Notes under the pieces: generated by a model
Seen by the model: only the letters and a program-made list of their open reading frames with translations
Database searches by the model: none
Told to the model about the DNA's origin: nothing
Origin: Cerrena zonata
Lineage: Eukaryota; Basidiomycota; Agaricomycetes; Polyporales; Cerrenaceae
Assembly (NCBI GenBank): GCA_038087015.1
Contig: JASBNA010000016.1
Location: 496,001 to 560,000 of the forward strand
DNA: 64,000 nucleotides
Reading direction: 5' to 3'
Program-made: the position numbers and the translations under genes
Shown: piece by piece, positions 48,646 to 61,782 of the stretch
Layout: every line of letters begins with the position of its first letter
Numbering within the stretch: position 1 is the stretch's first letter

Positions 48646-49049
48646 CCGAAGAGGATTTAATGGGAAAATGTGTTCGCCAATTTTGTAATATTCGTTTTCA
48701 TTCGTGTTCATTCGTGCTTGTGTATTGCTGGTTCGATGCTTCTCTCGTTTGGATATCGGTACGGCTAACCAAAAAAACTCATTACTTCACTGTAAAAAAT
48801 ATAGTGCTCCTCGATACCCACTCTTTCCTCTTCGCGCGAAAGCTTAGTCCATGTATTATACGTTTTAGGTTACATATAGTCTCTTTTCTTTTTTTCAGTG
48901 GAATCAAATTCCTGGCTTTCGCGATTTTCTAATCAGATATTTCAACTCGGACCGACGGCCACTAAATTATTGTCAAAAGGGGGATCTTCACGTGTAAACG
49001 ACGCGACGCGCTAACAAGCGTCATCCACTCGATCAAACATATTCTCAGC
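48646..49049. other. Intergenic between chitin synthase and NTE1
   Basis: The 3' flank of chitin synthase and 5' flank of NTE1. AT-rich; no gene seen. Confidence 0.5.
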
Positions 49050-52000
49050 ATGGTCACTCTACTAGCGACTGGGAATAGTCGGCGCACGTTCTCAAGTTCT
49101 CCTTTCGCGCTGTCAAGCGTTTTTTTTGTCTCGACCATCGCCTTTTACGTATGATATCTTGATCAGGGGATTAGGCCAAGATTATCTTGCAGGGAAATTT
49201 CATAAACAATGGAAGCAGTTTCGGCGCATGGACTCGGAGTCGATGCAAGCACCCTCTCTCCAAGTCCGGAGGCCATGGCGAGCGACGATAGGCATCCACT
49301 CATTCTATTGGTATCGGCAGTGTTTTGGGTCTTTCGTATGTTCTGGTCTATATCAGTCAATTGGGATGCTAACTTGAACTGAACCTTAGTTTGGCTGCTA
49401 TCATGGACGAAGGCTCTGGTAGCATTCGTTACAATCACCATTCCAAGACTCATATACTCCATTTTGTCATACTCTATGACTTTGACGGTGCGTGTGTACT
49501 CTGTCTATCGAGTCTCTAGCTGAACCTTGACCTTTGGCAACGTAGCTAAACTTCTGGTCGTTCGCCATTATGTTTGGCTGCTCTCTTGTTGCTTTGAACT
49601 ACTGGCTTCGATGGAGATACTTTGACAAATACAAGGAACTCAAGGAACCACCATTATTGAAGACCGATGCTCAAGAACTTCATCCTGATGTTAATACTCC
49701 AGAGCAAACTCCGGCGTTTCATAATTACTTGGACGAATTCTTACAGGCTGTGCGGATATTTGGATTCTTGGAGAAACCAGTGAGATGACAGATACAAACC
49801 CGTACGTATATAACCATGCTAACTCTTTGTATAGGTCTTCCATGAACTTGCGAGACACCTCCAAACCCGAAGACTCGTTGCAGGCGATAGTCTTTCTCTT
49901 GATCAAGACAAGAGCTTCTACTGCGTTGTGGATGGAAACGTTCAACTATATGCAAAAACCGGTTTTCCTCGAGTAGAAAATCGTAGCGGGGCCTGGGATG
50001 AAGAGGACATGAACGGCTACCAACTCCTGAATGAAGTTGGCACAGGCGGAACATTATCAAGTCTGTTCACGATTCTGAGTCTTTTCACAGAAAACGTCAA
50101 AATCAGTTGGCAAGATGACGAGCTTTTTAGCGAAGGTGTCTCTCAATCTGCACGGTCTGCACGAACATCTGTTCGAAGCAGAACAACCGTTCGCAACCGG
50201 ACCAAGCGAGCAGACTCAGACGTTTCACATTTGAACCTAGATTCTTTAAACCAGGAAGCTGCGAGTTCTTCCTCTCGTTCTCGTGGCCGTCGTGCTTCTG
50301 TATCTTCCTCGGGATCGACAGTGCATGCAGCCGATGCTATGTCTCCACCTCCTCGCTCAGTTTCTGCTGGTCCGTCATCCGGACGCTCTCGAACTCGAAG
50401 GCGACATGCTGGGGAACCTGGTCAATCTCGACAATACGGTGTCGTTGCTCGTGCGGTCGAGGATAGTACTTTGGCCGTCATTCCAGCTGAAGCATTCAGA
50501 CGATTGACCAAGAAATTCCCTAAAGCTACTGCTCACATTGTACAAGGTAAAATAATCTCTTAATCATTACATATTGTTTCCGCTCATAGCATATATAGTC
50601 ATCCTCACCCGTTTCTCTCGTGTTACATTCAATGCTGCTCACGTCTATCTTGGCCTCACTAGTGAGGTTCTACGAACAGAGAAGGCAATAAACGATATTG
50701 CTTGCCATCCTCTGCCGCCTTCCTTCTATGCCGGGGGTGGTCTGCGACATCTCCGCCAGCGTTTTGACGGCATAGCACCTACAGACGATACAGACTCTAA
50801 CAGCGATTACTTTAGCTTCGCTTCGTCATCCACTGATCCATCTGGTAGTAACCCACGGCACCGGCCTGATCCTACCTCTCGACTCGCCGACAGTCCGTTA
50901 CCCTACAAAACACCTACTCACTTCAAGAGTAATTCGTCTCATCAAGTTGTCCAAGCAGGAGATCTGCACTCAAGTGCTCATCCTGACGAAGCTTTCCATC
51001 CACTTGGTCGTTCCAAGAGTGCCATCTATACACCCCAACTCGCGAGACGTGATAGTACCGCAACACCTTCAGACGGGAAAACTGATGGTACACAGCTACA
51101 ACCACCAGAGGAGTTCGATCTTCGAGACGAGGTCATGTCATGCATCGCCAAATCCATAGGGCTTCTCCAACCTCCCCTCAGTGGCGAGGAATCTGTGGAA
51201 GCCTCACCTGCCTTTTCTCCGAGTGAGGGTGGTAGTACTTCGAGGAGTGATTTGTTTAGGCCTTCGTTTGGTTCGTTGTCCATGCTCGAGTACGGCGATG
51301 ACGCGTCTAGTATGACTGGGTCGACAGCATCATCAACTATGAATGATGGGTATATGAGTGGTTTAGACAACGAAGTTGAGATTCTGTTCTTCCCTGCTGG
51401 TTCAACGCTTGCTAAGGCTGGCGAAACGAACACGGGCCTCTTCTATGTCATCGATGGCTTCCTGGATATTCATCTCCCTATCGAGCCTAAGTCAAACTCA
51501 ACAAAGCCGAAGATAAACAAGCAGGCTCCTACGGTTCCAGGCAGCTCCCGCTCGAGCTCGACACATAGTCATGATGTATTTAACCTCGCAGCTCCTCGAC
51601 CCAAAGAGGAAGACCCAAAGCCTCTTTTCACTGTAAAGGCCGGTGGGATCGCTGGATATCTCTGTAGGTTGGGACCCTAAAGCTGAGACCCCTCGTCGCT
51701 AATATATGTTTAGCATCGTTGTGTAATACCCCATCCTATGTGGACATCAAAGCGAAAACGGATACCTATGTCGGATTCTTGCCTTCTCATGCCCTGGATC
51801 GTCTGCTCGAGAAACGACCAATCGTCCTACTAACCCTCGCTAAACGTCTCATCTCACTCCTCTCTCCTCTTATTCTCCACATCGATGGTTCATTGGATTG
51901 GGTCCAAGTAAATGCCGGCCAAGTCCTATGGAGACCCGAGGACGTGAGCGATAGTTTTTATATCGTAATCAACGGTCGTCTACGAGCTATCAACGAGAAG

Positions 52001-54659
52001 GATGGTGGCGGCATAACGATAGAGGCGGAATATGGTCAGGGGGATACAGTGGGAGAACTAGACGTAATTACTAGTTCACCCAGGAGCAATACCGTACATG
52101 CTATCCGTGATACCGAGCTTATACGGATGCCGCAGACACTATTCAATGCCATCTCTTCGAGGTATCTTTTTACGTGCTAGTCTTTCCGTGTCTATACACT
52201 TATACTGAACTACTCGTCTTAGGAATCCGCAGACTACCGCTCAGTAGGCTTTAGCTTTTCCTACCTCAATTATTCACGGCTAATATGTGTTTCAAGGTTG
52301 TTGAAGATGATTGCTTCAAGGGTTAAGGATGAAGCCAAGACTTCAACCAGGATATTACCCTCTGAGGTGTCTCGCAGCAATATAAACCTGAAGACAGTCG
52401 CAATCCTCCCGGCTACTCGGAATGTTCCCGTGGACGTCTTCTCCAGGAAACTACATGCCGCTCTAGAGAGCATCGGAGCTCCGACATCGTATCTCAATCA
52501 ATCTTCTGTTGCCAATCATCTGGGAAGACATGCATTTACACGAATGGGTAAATTAAAGGCAGCTGGTTGGTTAGCTGAGCAGGAACAGAAGTACCGTATC
52601 GTATTGTACGTTGCGGACTCGACCGTGAATAGTGCCTGGACCCAGACATGCATTCGACAGGTAGGCTTTGTCATTGTGCTCCATGGATATTATTGTTCAT
52701 TACGTTTTCAAGGCGGATTGCGTCATGGTTATTGGTATGGGTGAGGACCCGACTCTTGGAGAATATGAACGATTGCTCTTGTCCATGAAGACAACGGCAA
52801 GGAAGGAGCTTGTTCTACTGCATCCAGATCGTTCTGTGGTTCCAGGGTCTACGCGTGAATATTTAAAGGTGTGATGAACGCATTGTTTATCTTTTGAGGG
52901 TACTCATGAGGACCTCTTCCAGAACCGACCATGGGTACATCAGCACATACACGTCGAATTACCTGTAGGTTCTCCCTTCTTCTATTACTATGAAGACTTA
53001 CATCGAAGATAGGGTCTGATGGTCCCTGTGACAAGGCCTCAAGCGCAGGATCCTGCAGCTGTTACGGCTCTGAAGAACCTCAAAGATCGGGTGCAAAGCG
53101 GTATCCAAAGATATCGAGGTGGGTCAACGGATGTTCGGCCCCAGCGTGGTCCCCATACAAATGATTTCGCTCGTTTGGCTCGGCGTATTTGTGGCAAGTC
53201 TATTGGCCTAGTCCTTGGCGGAGGAGGGGCTCGTGGTATCTCGCATTTGGTAATTCCTCACAAGTTTGTTGGTTGCATGCAGGCTGAGCAGTTATAGGGT
53301 GTTATTCGGGCGTTGGAAGAGTATGGTATCCCTATCGATCATGTCGGAGGTATGTGTTACGTCTTAGCCTAGACTGAAGTCAAATATCTCAGAACAAACC
53401 AGGTACAAGTATTGGTGCACTCGTCGGCGGCCTTTACGCTCGTGAAGGAGACCTGCTGTCGGCTGTGGGACGAGCAAAACAATTTAGCGGTAGGATGGGC
53501 AATATTTGGCGCACACTTTCAGATGTCACCTACCCTATAGTTGCGTATACGACGGTAAGAATCTTCCAAACAATGTTGTATAATGCTGTTCTCATGCTAT
53601 CCTAGGGTCACGAGTTCAATCGATCCATATACAAGGTATGTCAGATGCGGGCAGGCTGTGTTCGGTATTATAATATCTCCTGTCTTGTAGGCGTTTTACG
53701 ATCTTCACATTGAAGATATGTGGCTTCCATACTTCTGCAATTCTACCAACATCAACACGTCGACAATGGAAATCCATGAAACCGGTTACGCGTGGAGATT
53801 TATCCGTATGCTCTACTTTCACTTGAGCGCACAGTTTACTAATTCATGCTCAGGTGCTTCCATGACATTGGTTGGCTTGCTGCCGCCCCTTTGCGATAAC
53901 GGTAATATGCTCGTCGACGGCGGATATAGTAAGCATCTTTGACCATTGTTCGTGCACAGAACCTAATACGACATATTATGGTAGTTGACAACCTTCCTGT
54001 TCGTATCTTTGGGCCGTCTCTCCCTTAAAAGATGCACTCATTCTGCCATTCAGGTAGCTGCGATGATGTCTATGGGAGCAAGTGCCGTGATAGCGTCAGA
54101 TGTTGGCTCTGTGTGTATTGCTCCATTGTGACATGTTTTCGGTTCTCATGATCTGATCTCAGCTCGACGATAATTCCCCGCGGAACTTTGGCGACTCAGT
54201 CTCGGGATGGTGGCTATTAATAAATAGATGGAATCCGTTTTCTAACGCGCGAAGTGTCCCTGCGATTACCGAAATTCAGAGTCGACTTGCCTAGTACGTT
54301 CAGAAGGCGGCAGGAACTACCTTTGATGCCAATACTCATTTCCCACCTAGTGTATCGAGTGTGAACACACTGGAAGAAGCTAAAGTGGCCCGTGGATGTC
54401 TATATATGCAAATGCCAGTTCACGAGGTACGTCTCACTCCTCTTCTGGGCCATTCTCCTAATAATGCCCGTACCCAAAGTACGGTACTTTACAGTTTTCG
54501 AAGTTCGAAGAAATTCAGAAGAAAGGGTACTCTGCGGCATTGCAGTTCCTAGAGAAATTCGACGAAGAGGCTCGCCTGCCGTCAGCCTTTATTGGAGATA
54601 GGAAAGCACCCCTTCCTGGGAAATCCAGAGGAAGGAGTGCTCGGCGCAATTCAATCTAA
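49050..54659 (+). CDS. NTE1: Lysophospholipase NTE1 (patatin-like, neuropathy target esterase family)
   Basis: A long gene with many introns. The N-terminus is membrane-bound ([14 protein letters not shown], then [20 protein letters not shown] and [12 protein letters not shown]). Next are cyclic-nucleotide-binding-like domains at about 49830-50560, 51370-51715 and 51720-52330 (for example [14 protein letters not shown] and [14 protein letters not shown]), with a Ser-rich linker between the first two. The patatin domain starts at about 53190: [15 protein letters not shown] (oxyanion loop), [13 protein letters not shown] with the nucleophile Ser made by splicing near 53400, and MLVDGGY with the catalytic Asp near 53920. 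The C-terminus carries [17 protein letters not shown] and ends [13 protein letters not shown]1 is an ER enzyme that deacylates phosphatidylcholine to glycerophosphocholine. The start at 49050 is the best ATG, but the first two exons are not certain; 49234 is an alternative. Confidence 0.92.
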
Positions 54660-54972
54660 GTTTGTTTCTGTATGGCAGGGTTTGGTTTCTCATTTGACTT
54701 TATCTCTCCCCCTGGTGCCCGTATCGTATTGTTTGATTCCATCACCATCTCTCACCTGGTACATAGGACTCCAATCAATCACCTTGATGCTACTTCGTGT
54801 GTTGGTGAAGGACTTCGAACAAACGCCTACATGCCCAACGTTCACAAATCGTTGATCTGTCTCCGATAAAGCAAAGAGAGTACACCTATAGTATCCTATA
54901 AAGGCTGCGCATGATTACCGCTGTCGTACTGACCCTCTCCCGCATAAGCATTCGAAGCTAGGACATTTTGTC
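54660..54972. other. Intergenic, NTE1 to first dsRBD-like gene
   Basis: The 3' flank of NTE1 and promoter of the next gene; nothing else seen. Confidence 0.5.
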
Positions 54973-55407
54973 ATGGCCGAGTCATTCAACGACCGTGTGG
55001 GAACACATACGTTCAGAGCTCCATCAGCTGTGTGGGGCTACCTGGCACAGGTCAACGAATGGAGCCGTGGCCGGCTGACTTGGAAAACCGTCTTCGTAGC
55101 CGGTGAAGCTCATATGCCAGTTTATAGAGCGATCCCCGTTTGTGAGTACCGATATACTGCTTCCCCTCTGATCATTTAATTTTATCCACCAGGGAACGGG
55201 GAAGAACTTTCTAGTTATGCTAGAGAGGGTCCCACTAAGAAGACCGCGATGGAGGCGGCTGCGGCTGCCATAGCCATGAGTGGACACTGCGTACGTCTTT
55301 GCTACTATATCCGATGTCGATCTCTTATTGAAAGTGATATCGCTATTAGTAACATCATCTCCGCCCCTCAGGCCTCAATGCTGGCCTTCCACGATAGACA
55401 ATTGTGA
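54973..55407 (+). CDS. Small dsRBD-like protein A (one domain)
   Basis: Three exons, join(54973..55141, 55193..55290, 55372..55407), give 100 residues. The middle (WGYLAQVNEWSRGRLTWKT, then AHMPVYRAIPVWNGEELSS, then PTKKTAMEAAAAAIAMSG) follows the dsRNA-binding domain order of helix, three strands and a KK-containing second helix. The TKKTA segment sits where canonical domains have the RNA-phosphate-contacting KKxAK motif. The first intron splits the Trp codon before NGEEL. The short last exon adds 11 residues. The two plus-strand neighbours downstream share this pattern. RNA binding is an inference from the fold, since the domain is short and divergent. Confidence 0.72.
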
Positions 55408-55843
55408 AATTCTTAGTGTTGTGTCAACGACTTTGCGTACCTTCAAAAACGATTGTACATGTGATTGCCCCAGGTTATAAACACGGTTATTTTTTCTATA
55501 TCCGTATGACAGTACACTTGGAGGATATTCCCTTCTAAATGTGAATGGCTCATTACGCATTCTTCGCCACCGAAGCCACCGAACGAGATCCTACATAGTT
55601 CGGCCAACAACTGTGAGATGCCAGTAAGACGTCACATCATGACTGCGGGGGATTCATCTGTGTGCTTGTAGTCTTTCATCTCTCTATCGCCAGTGACTCA
55701 CTGTGTAAGCTGTACCGCAGCTATAGCGTGCCCGCAGATACTCGGTTTCCAAATACACCGAGTAGGTATATTCTGTTGAGTATATAAACTGGAGGTTGTA
55801 TCTTCTAGTAAGCAAGGGTCAACGGTCAACGTCCTTCCGCTAA
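55408..55843. other. Intergenic between dsRBD-like genes A and B
   Basis: No gene recognised. A TATATAAA at about 55782 precedes the start of gene B by about 60 bp and may be its TATA box. Confidence 0.45.
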
Positions 55844-56613
55844 ATGTCTTTTCTTACTCACCAAGGTCAACACGTCTTCAACCGCCGATTACCCCGCAAA
55901 GGGGGTATCTTGCCCAAATCTATGATTGGGCAAACACCGCAATATTCCAATGGGACATCGAAAGAACTGGAGGCACTGATTGTACCCCCATTTTCTCTGC
56001 TACTCCACTCTGTAAGTTGAGTTTTTTCCCATTTTATCTTGTTGTAAATTCTAATTCATATTTTATTCTCCATGAGACAACGAAGAAAAGCTAGTTTTGT
56101 ACACATGTACAGGAAACTCAAAGAAGGAAGCCAGAAAGAATGCTGAGAAAGCATTACTGAATGATGGAAAGGCTATTAGATGGAGCCTAGAGTGGGATAT
56201 TGCAAGGGTAGAATCTACTAGTTTAGATTCTCATCCAATGTTCCTTGCAACACCCATAGGTAAATTGCTTATATATTATGCTTGAACTTCTAACTGTCAC
56301 CCTTGTTTTCAGTGAATGAAGAATTCCTCATGGAATATGCCAAGGAGGGGTTCTCTAAGAGAGAGGCCCGAGAACTATCCGCAGAAGCTATGGCCAAGAG
56401 TGGCCATTGTGTGAGTAATATTCACCATATCTTGAATTACAAGTCTTCCTCATTTCGAGTCTTCCTCAATGAAATCCATTTAGTAAACATCCCTTCACCC
56501 CCTTGATTAATACGCAGTTACCAGTGTTCGTGGTCTACCTACAACACACTAACTATGTATATATGTATATATATATCAACGCGACATCCTGTCGATTTGA
56601 TGACTTTCATTGA
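55844..56613 (+). pseudogene. Small dsRBD-like protein B (two domains), frameshifted
   Basis: The start MSFLTHQGQHVF parallels the N-terminus of gene C, but the frame then shifts. Compared with gene C, the stretch about 55880-55908 has two surplus bases, after which the domain reads on cleanly in another frame: RGYLAQIYDWANTAIFQWDI, then RTGGTDCTPIFSATPL, and after an intron (56012-56076) NEEKLVLYTCTGNSKKEARK. A second half-domain, IRWSLEWDIARVE to ATPI, is spliced (56260-56312) to VNEEFLMEYAKEGFSKREAR and ends MAKSGHC at 56410. A possible last exon starts at 56518 and stops at 56613. Either the gene is a recent pseudogene, or the first exon is modelled wrongly or carries a sequence error. 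Both SKKEAR and SKREAR keep the RNA-contact lysine/arginine motif. Confidence 0.6.
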
Positions 56614-57151
56614 CATGATTGAGCCACTCGACAGATGAGTTTATCTGCAAGTCATGTGGACCCATATGTGTAATCAATTGTGTGAATCTATCCGAGTCGA
56701 CATACCACGCTTCAAGCAATGATATCATGTCAATTCCCCCAACACGATGCGAGCAAAATTTCCCAGCGCGCTATAGTTCGAGCCCATTCGAGGACTTTGT
56801 TCTAGGTAAGAATAGACCGTAAGGGTGACTAATATGCATTGGATGCAGCGAATCAATAGAGCGTTGTATACGGTGCTCAAACAATACAGATATACACCCA
56901 TATGACCATTTCACGAAGTAAGGTTTTTCTTACGGGTCGTTATCGCCTCCGATCTCGGGGTCACACTTGTCATGATCAGTTAGTTGAGTTTGATAGAGAA
57001 ACCCTAGCCCTTTTTTAGAACATCAGGACGTCAGTGTGACCAGCCCAACGTTCCAGATTTCCCATAGTAAAGAAAATATATACCGTATAATCGATCTGAA
57101 CAACGGCTCCTCTCCTGTCATCCACCTTCTGCTCATATATCTATAGGCAAG
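56614..57151. other. Intergenic between dsRBD-like genes B and C
   Basis: No gene seen. An ATATATAC near 57078 may act as a TATA element for gene C. Confidence 0.4.
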
Positions 57152-57781
57152 ATGCGATTTACTGATAGAAAAGGTGATTACACATTCACGGAACCAACAC
57201 CCCAAAGAGGTTATCTACCTCAAATCAACGAATGGGCGACTCGTTCACTCGTCAGATGTGAAGTGGAAAGGATTGGTGGCGACGATCACACACCGACGTT
57301 TAGAGCGACTCCTTACTGTACGTATCTCTTACTTTAGTCCTTTTGAAACCTAGATAACACGCCTAGATGGATCCGAGATGCTGAGCGAATGCATTTCGGA
57401 GGGGTTCTCGAAGAAGAAGGCCATTCAGACAGCTGAAGTTGCTGTCGCAGCAACTGGCCGACCACTCAGAGGTACCATAGAATGGCGAGTGATCAACACA
57501 ACTGGTCAGGCTCACAACCCAAGCTTCAGCGTAATGCCAATTTGTAAGGTCTTCACGAAGCTCTGGAAATATGCAATGTAAATCATTGGACATTCCAGGG
57601 AATGGTGAAGAACTTGATGGATGCATTGGGATCGCCTCTAACAAGAAAGAGGCAATGGAGGAGGCTGCAGGGATGATGGCGACGAGCGGTCATTGCGTAC
57701 GTTCATTTATTTCGAGGGTAGCGCGAATTTGACCACGTACTATCATAACTAGTGAACCCATTTTAACTTCAGACGAGGTAG
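57152..57781 (+). CDS. Small dsRBD-like protein C (two domains)
   Basis: Four exons, join(57152..57317, 57367..57543, 57599..57696, 57773..57781), give 149 residues with all phases consistent. Domain 1 runs from RGYLPQINEWATRSLVRCEV through DDHTPTFRATPYYGSEML to GFSKKKAIQTAEVAVAATG. Domain 2 lacks the first helix and reads LRGTIEWRVINTTGQAHNPS, then MPIWNGEELDGC and SNKKEAMEEAAGMMATSGHC. The introns cut each domain at the same site (after ATPY or MPI, before NGEEL), as in genes A and B, so the three genes arose by duplication. The last exon is 9 nt (Thr-Arg-stop). It is probably a small cytoplasmic or nuclear double-stranded-RNA-binding protein; no catalytic domain is present. Confidence 0.75.
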
Positions 57782-58048
57782 CACCCGCTGGACCCCAAGT
57801 TCGGATCTCCCAGGCTCAATTACGATGGAATTTTTGTTAGACACCAGCGGAGAGGTCGTATTCCATTCTTTTTTGATAGCACTAGTACTAGCATAGGATG
57901 TAGCGATGAGAACATGAAATTCAAGGTCACGGTAGAGACTATAATTGAATGTGTCGACACTGCTGAGTGTGCGATGATCGACAACGATCGAACGAAATGA
58001 TGGCAACATACCATACCCGCACCCGGTCTCGCGTGTCCACGCACTTGC

Positions 58049-60866
58049 ATGGCTGCTCCTTCAACCTCTACCTCTACCGCAGACGATTCTGCCTCAAGAC
58101 CAAGCCAAGACCATGAACCTCACTTAGACATATCTGCACTCAAAGATATAGCTAGAAAAGACCTGGTTAACGCTCTGAACTCAGTGAGCATGACTTCCAT
58201 ACGAATGAGTTGTGTCCTTTTATGATATAACGCTGAAGGAGTGTAGGTGAATGGCGCGAAGACGTTGGTGTTGGATCCTTCGCTTGCTGGACCTTTGAGC
58301 TTGGTTACCGAGGTGACCTTATTGAAGGTACGAACATCTCGTTGGTTCAAGGGATATGAGGGTGAATGTATTGACGGGTGTATATAGCATCATGGTGTGG
58401 ACAAGATGTTCTGGTTGGAACCTGGTCCGCTTTCTGCGACCTCTCCAAATATCGTATATCTCTGTAGACCATGGATTAAATGGATCAAGATCGTTGCTGG
58501 TACGTTCTACTCTGCACATGCAAACAATGTCAATGTCTCATGCCTTCATCAATATAGACCAAATAAAGCGACATGCACGAGATGGACAGACTCATACCTA
58601 TACAATTCTATTGGTTCCTCGACAGTCAACTCTTGTGAAGCGGATTTTGGAAGAGGAAGGTGTTTTGGGCGATGTCAACATTTCTGCATACAACTTGCAG
58701 TTTATACCAATAGCAGAGGACGTCATTTCGTTGGAGAGTGATAATGCGTTCAAAGAGTTGTGGGTGGTATGTCATTCAACACTCTACTGAAACCTACTCC
58801 TCAAACAGAATATATCTGTAGGATGGCGATGAGACTGTTATATTCGACTCTACACAAGCTCTAATCACGCTTCAAAAGCTATATGGAGCCTTTCCCCGCA
58901 TCGTTGGGAAAGGAGACTACGCTGCCGTATGTTTGGTCCCTTTCCGACTTCTACATTCCATTCTCATAATGCGATACTCTCGACAGAAATTAGCATCACT
59001 CTTACAGCGAAACCTGAATGCATCTGCGTCGGATAACTCTCCGAATAGCTTGTTGAACCAGACTTCAGAGAAGATCGACTCCCTGATCGTCCTTGACAGA
59101 CGGGTGGATATGATCACTCCCTTGCTGACACAGTTGACCTATGAAGGTCTGATTGACGAAATGTTCGGAATCAAGAACTGTTAGTGCTGTGTCTTGTACG
59201 CCTCTTTCGTACGAAACTGATCAACATACTCCCAGCACATGTTGAGATACCCGCATCTCTCCTCGCACCTGTGAACGCTCCAGGAGAATCTGATCCTAAT
59301 GCTTCCTCATCTACTAATCCCGCCCCAACCACCACACTGACGAAAGAGAAGAAAAAGAAGTATCATCTCTCCGCTAGTGCAGATATTCTGTTCTCGGAAC
59401 TTCGGGATCTGAACTTTGCGTCGGTTGGCAAGAAGTTGAACCTTGTGGCACGAAGGTTGGATGAGGACTTTAAAGTGGGCTTGTTTGATGACAATAATTG
59501 TGTTTTACTGACGTATAGCTCGTAGGCAAGACATAAGGACATGTCTGTTGCTCAGCTACGAGAGTTCGTCGGGAAGCTGGGAGGTCTAAAGACAGAACAC
59601 CAGTCATTACGAATTCGTGAGTATTTTTATAGCTATATCAAGTCTACTATCTTCGCTCATCACGTATATCACTGTTAGACACTGGTCTGTCTGAAATGAT
59701 TGTACCCACGACTCGTACAGAAGAGTTCAACAAGTCTCTTGAAATTCAACAGAGTAAGCTTCGATATCTATACCGACACGACATTAACACTCACCAACGA
59801 TTCCTATTTGGCAGATCTTCTGGCCTCGTATGACGTGAATAAGCAGATATCTGGAATCGAGGACCTCATTTCCCAAGGCGCAGATATGCAAACAGTCCTA
59901 CGGCTGCTTTGTCTAGCAAGTATCATTGCCGGCGGTATCAAGACCAAGACGCTAGAAAACATCAAACGAGAGGTCCTTCAGGTCGGTCATTCGTCTCATC
60001 TCACTTTGAACCTTATTTGTATTTAACCACTCTATATCAGTCATATGGATATGATTACCTTCCGCTTCTGCTTCATTTATCATCATCACCCCTATCTATT
60101 TTGTTACCAAATCCGCTCCCACCCTCAACTCCAGCAACAGTTCTTGCGGCTTCGAAATACCCTTATACCTCTATCCGCAAATCACTCCGTCTTCTCATTG
60201 AGGATCCGGACCCCATGGAAGAGCTCGAGAATGATATTTCGTATGTCTACAGTGGGTACGCACCTATTAGTGTGCGACTTGTGCAATGTATCGCTCAGAA
60301 GGGTGGTGTGTTGAGCAATCCTAATGGGGAGAAGGACAAGAGGGTTAACGTACCTACGGGTGGTGCTGACGGAAATGGCGTGGGTAAGGGCAAGGGTCTT
60401 GATGGAGTGAAAGTCCGTGCCCATCCGATAGTCGGGTGGAAAGGTTTTGAAGATGTAGTTGGGAGTATCCCGGGGGAAACAGTGGACATGGTTCAGAAGA
60501 TTCCAGGAAACGGAGATGCCCCTTCTTCTACGATGTCAAATTTGCGTATGTCTAATTCTTTATTCTCATGGTCTTCTTCCTCTGACATGGCAGGTTCCTA
60601 AGTCTTGGGTCGGGAGCAGTCGACCACGACTGTGGTGTTCTTCCTAGGCGGATGCACGTACACTGAAATAGCCGCTTTGCGATGGGTTGGACGGCAGAAT
60701 AAAGGTACTTTCAGTTCCCCCATTTGTGCTTGGGTGAAAGTGAATTTAGGTCTATTTAGGTCGCAAATTCTTGATTGCAACAACCGGAATTATCAGTGGA
60801 ACGAGTATGATAGACAGCATTGCTGGCATCGGCAAGTCGACGTCTGGGCGAGAAGCAGGACTGTGA
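58049..60866 (+). CDS. VPS33: Vacuolar sorting protein VPS33 (Sec1/Munc18 family)
   Basis: The start MAAPSTSTSTADDSASRPSQ at 58049 is followed by many short exons (at least ten). Sec1-family blocks appear in order: KTLVLDPSLAGPLSLVTEV, HGVDKMFWLEPGPL, IVYLCRPWIKWIKIV, TILLVPRQSTLVKRIL, IDSLIVLDRRVDMITPLLTQ, YEGLIDEMFGI, then QISGIEDLISQGADMQTVLR, RLLCLASIIAGGI, and near the end TTVVFFLGGCTYTEIAALR spliced to KFLIATTGIISGTSMID. VPS33 is the SM subunit of the HOPS and CORVET tethering complexes at vacuole and endosome, where it templates SNARE pairing. A Gly/Lys-rich insertion lies at about 60340-60420. The acceptor before LLGREQ is TAAG at about 60602, because the nearer CAG leads to a stop. 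Confidence 0.93.
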
Positions 60867-61782
60867 AAACTAAGAACTCGAGGACGTCGAAGCGTGCAGG
60901 TTTCAGCGTCGTTATCGTTGGATATAGCAATATAATTCCTTGCGCCGTTCTTCGCACCGAGATAATTGATGTATGGAGGTGGCCTGTGAAGGAAGAGTGC
61001 ACGCGGGAAACTTCGACACGGTAAGATCTAGACCTTGCGATTCGACTGACGCAAATGCACGCGACGCGTTGTGTATGTCTGTTTGTGCGCATATCCAGAT
61101 TCCAGATATCTCTGCGCACGGTTCAGGCAGGACCCCGGGATGATGTCTGATGTCAACCGTTATCGTCTGTTGACTGCTCCGTCCATTCCAAGCACCAGCT
61201 TCAAATCCCCACAAAGCAAACACCCTGCCATCTTTGTATCCTATTTTCATTGATCATAGTCTAGGGTCCCTAGTGCATGTATGCGTATTTCACTTGCACA
61301 CAAGATGCGCTCAAGACTTCGCTCCCGCCCGCTTGGCACCTAGATGCTCTCGACTTGTCAGGTGAGTGGACCCTGGCTGGCAACTGCTGCCAGTGGTAAC
61401 TTACGGTCGGTTCATAGTATTTTCCAGGTCCAGCTGCGCTGTCCGCGACTCTGATTTGAATTTTGAAATGGGAGGCGCAACTCCCCGGGCCCGTTGCCAG
61501 TGGATAGAGCCGAGTGGGAGTGGCTGGGGTCTGCGGTAACGACACGCGATCTAATGGGATCGAAGCGCGATCCTCATTGGGCTAAACCGGGCAGTTCAAT
61601 CTCGTATAAGGACCCCTCAAGCCTGAATTTATGCCTCGCCCTTTCTTCTCCCCTGACCACCATTCCCTTCCCTCAAAGGCGCACCCTGCAAAAGGACCAA
61701 TCCCAGGTACACCATTTTTGGTCCATGTTTTGATTATCCAGGTACTCACGCTCTCGCTCCTCTCCCGCACAGTTCCTTAGTC
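60867..61782. other. Intergenic, no gene called
   Basis: The 3' flank of VPS33 and the promoter of the small HMG-like gene. Frames up to 139 codons overlap VPS33 exons or lack a domain. A CT-rich stretch (61640-61780) precedes the next start codon. Confidence 0.45.
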
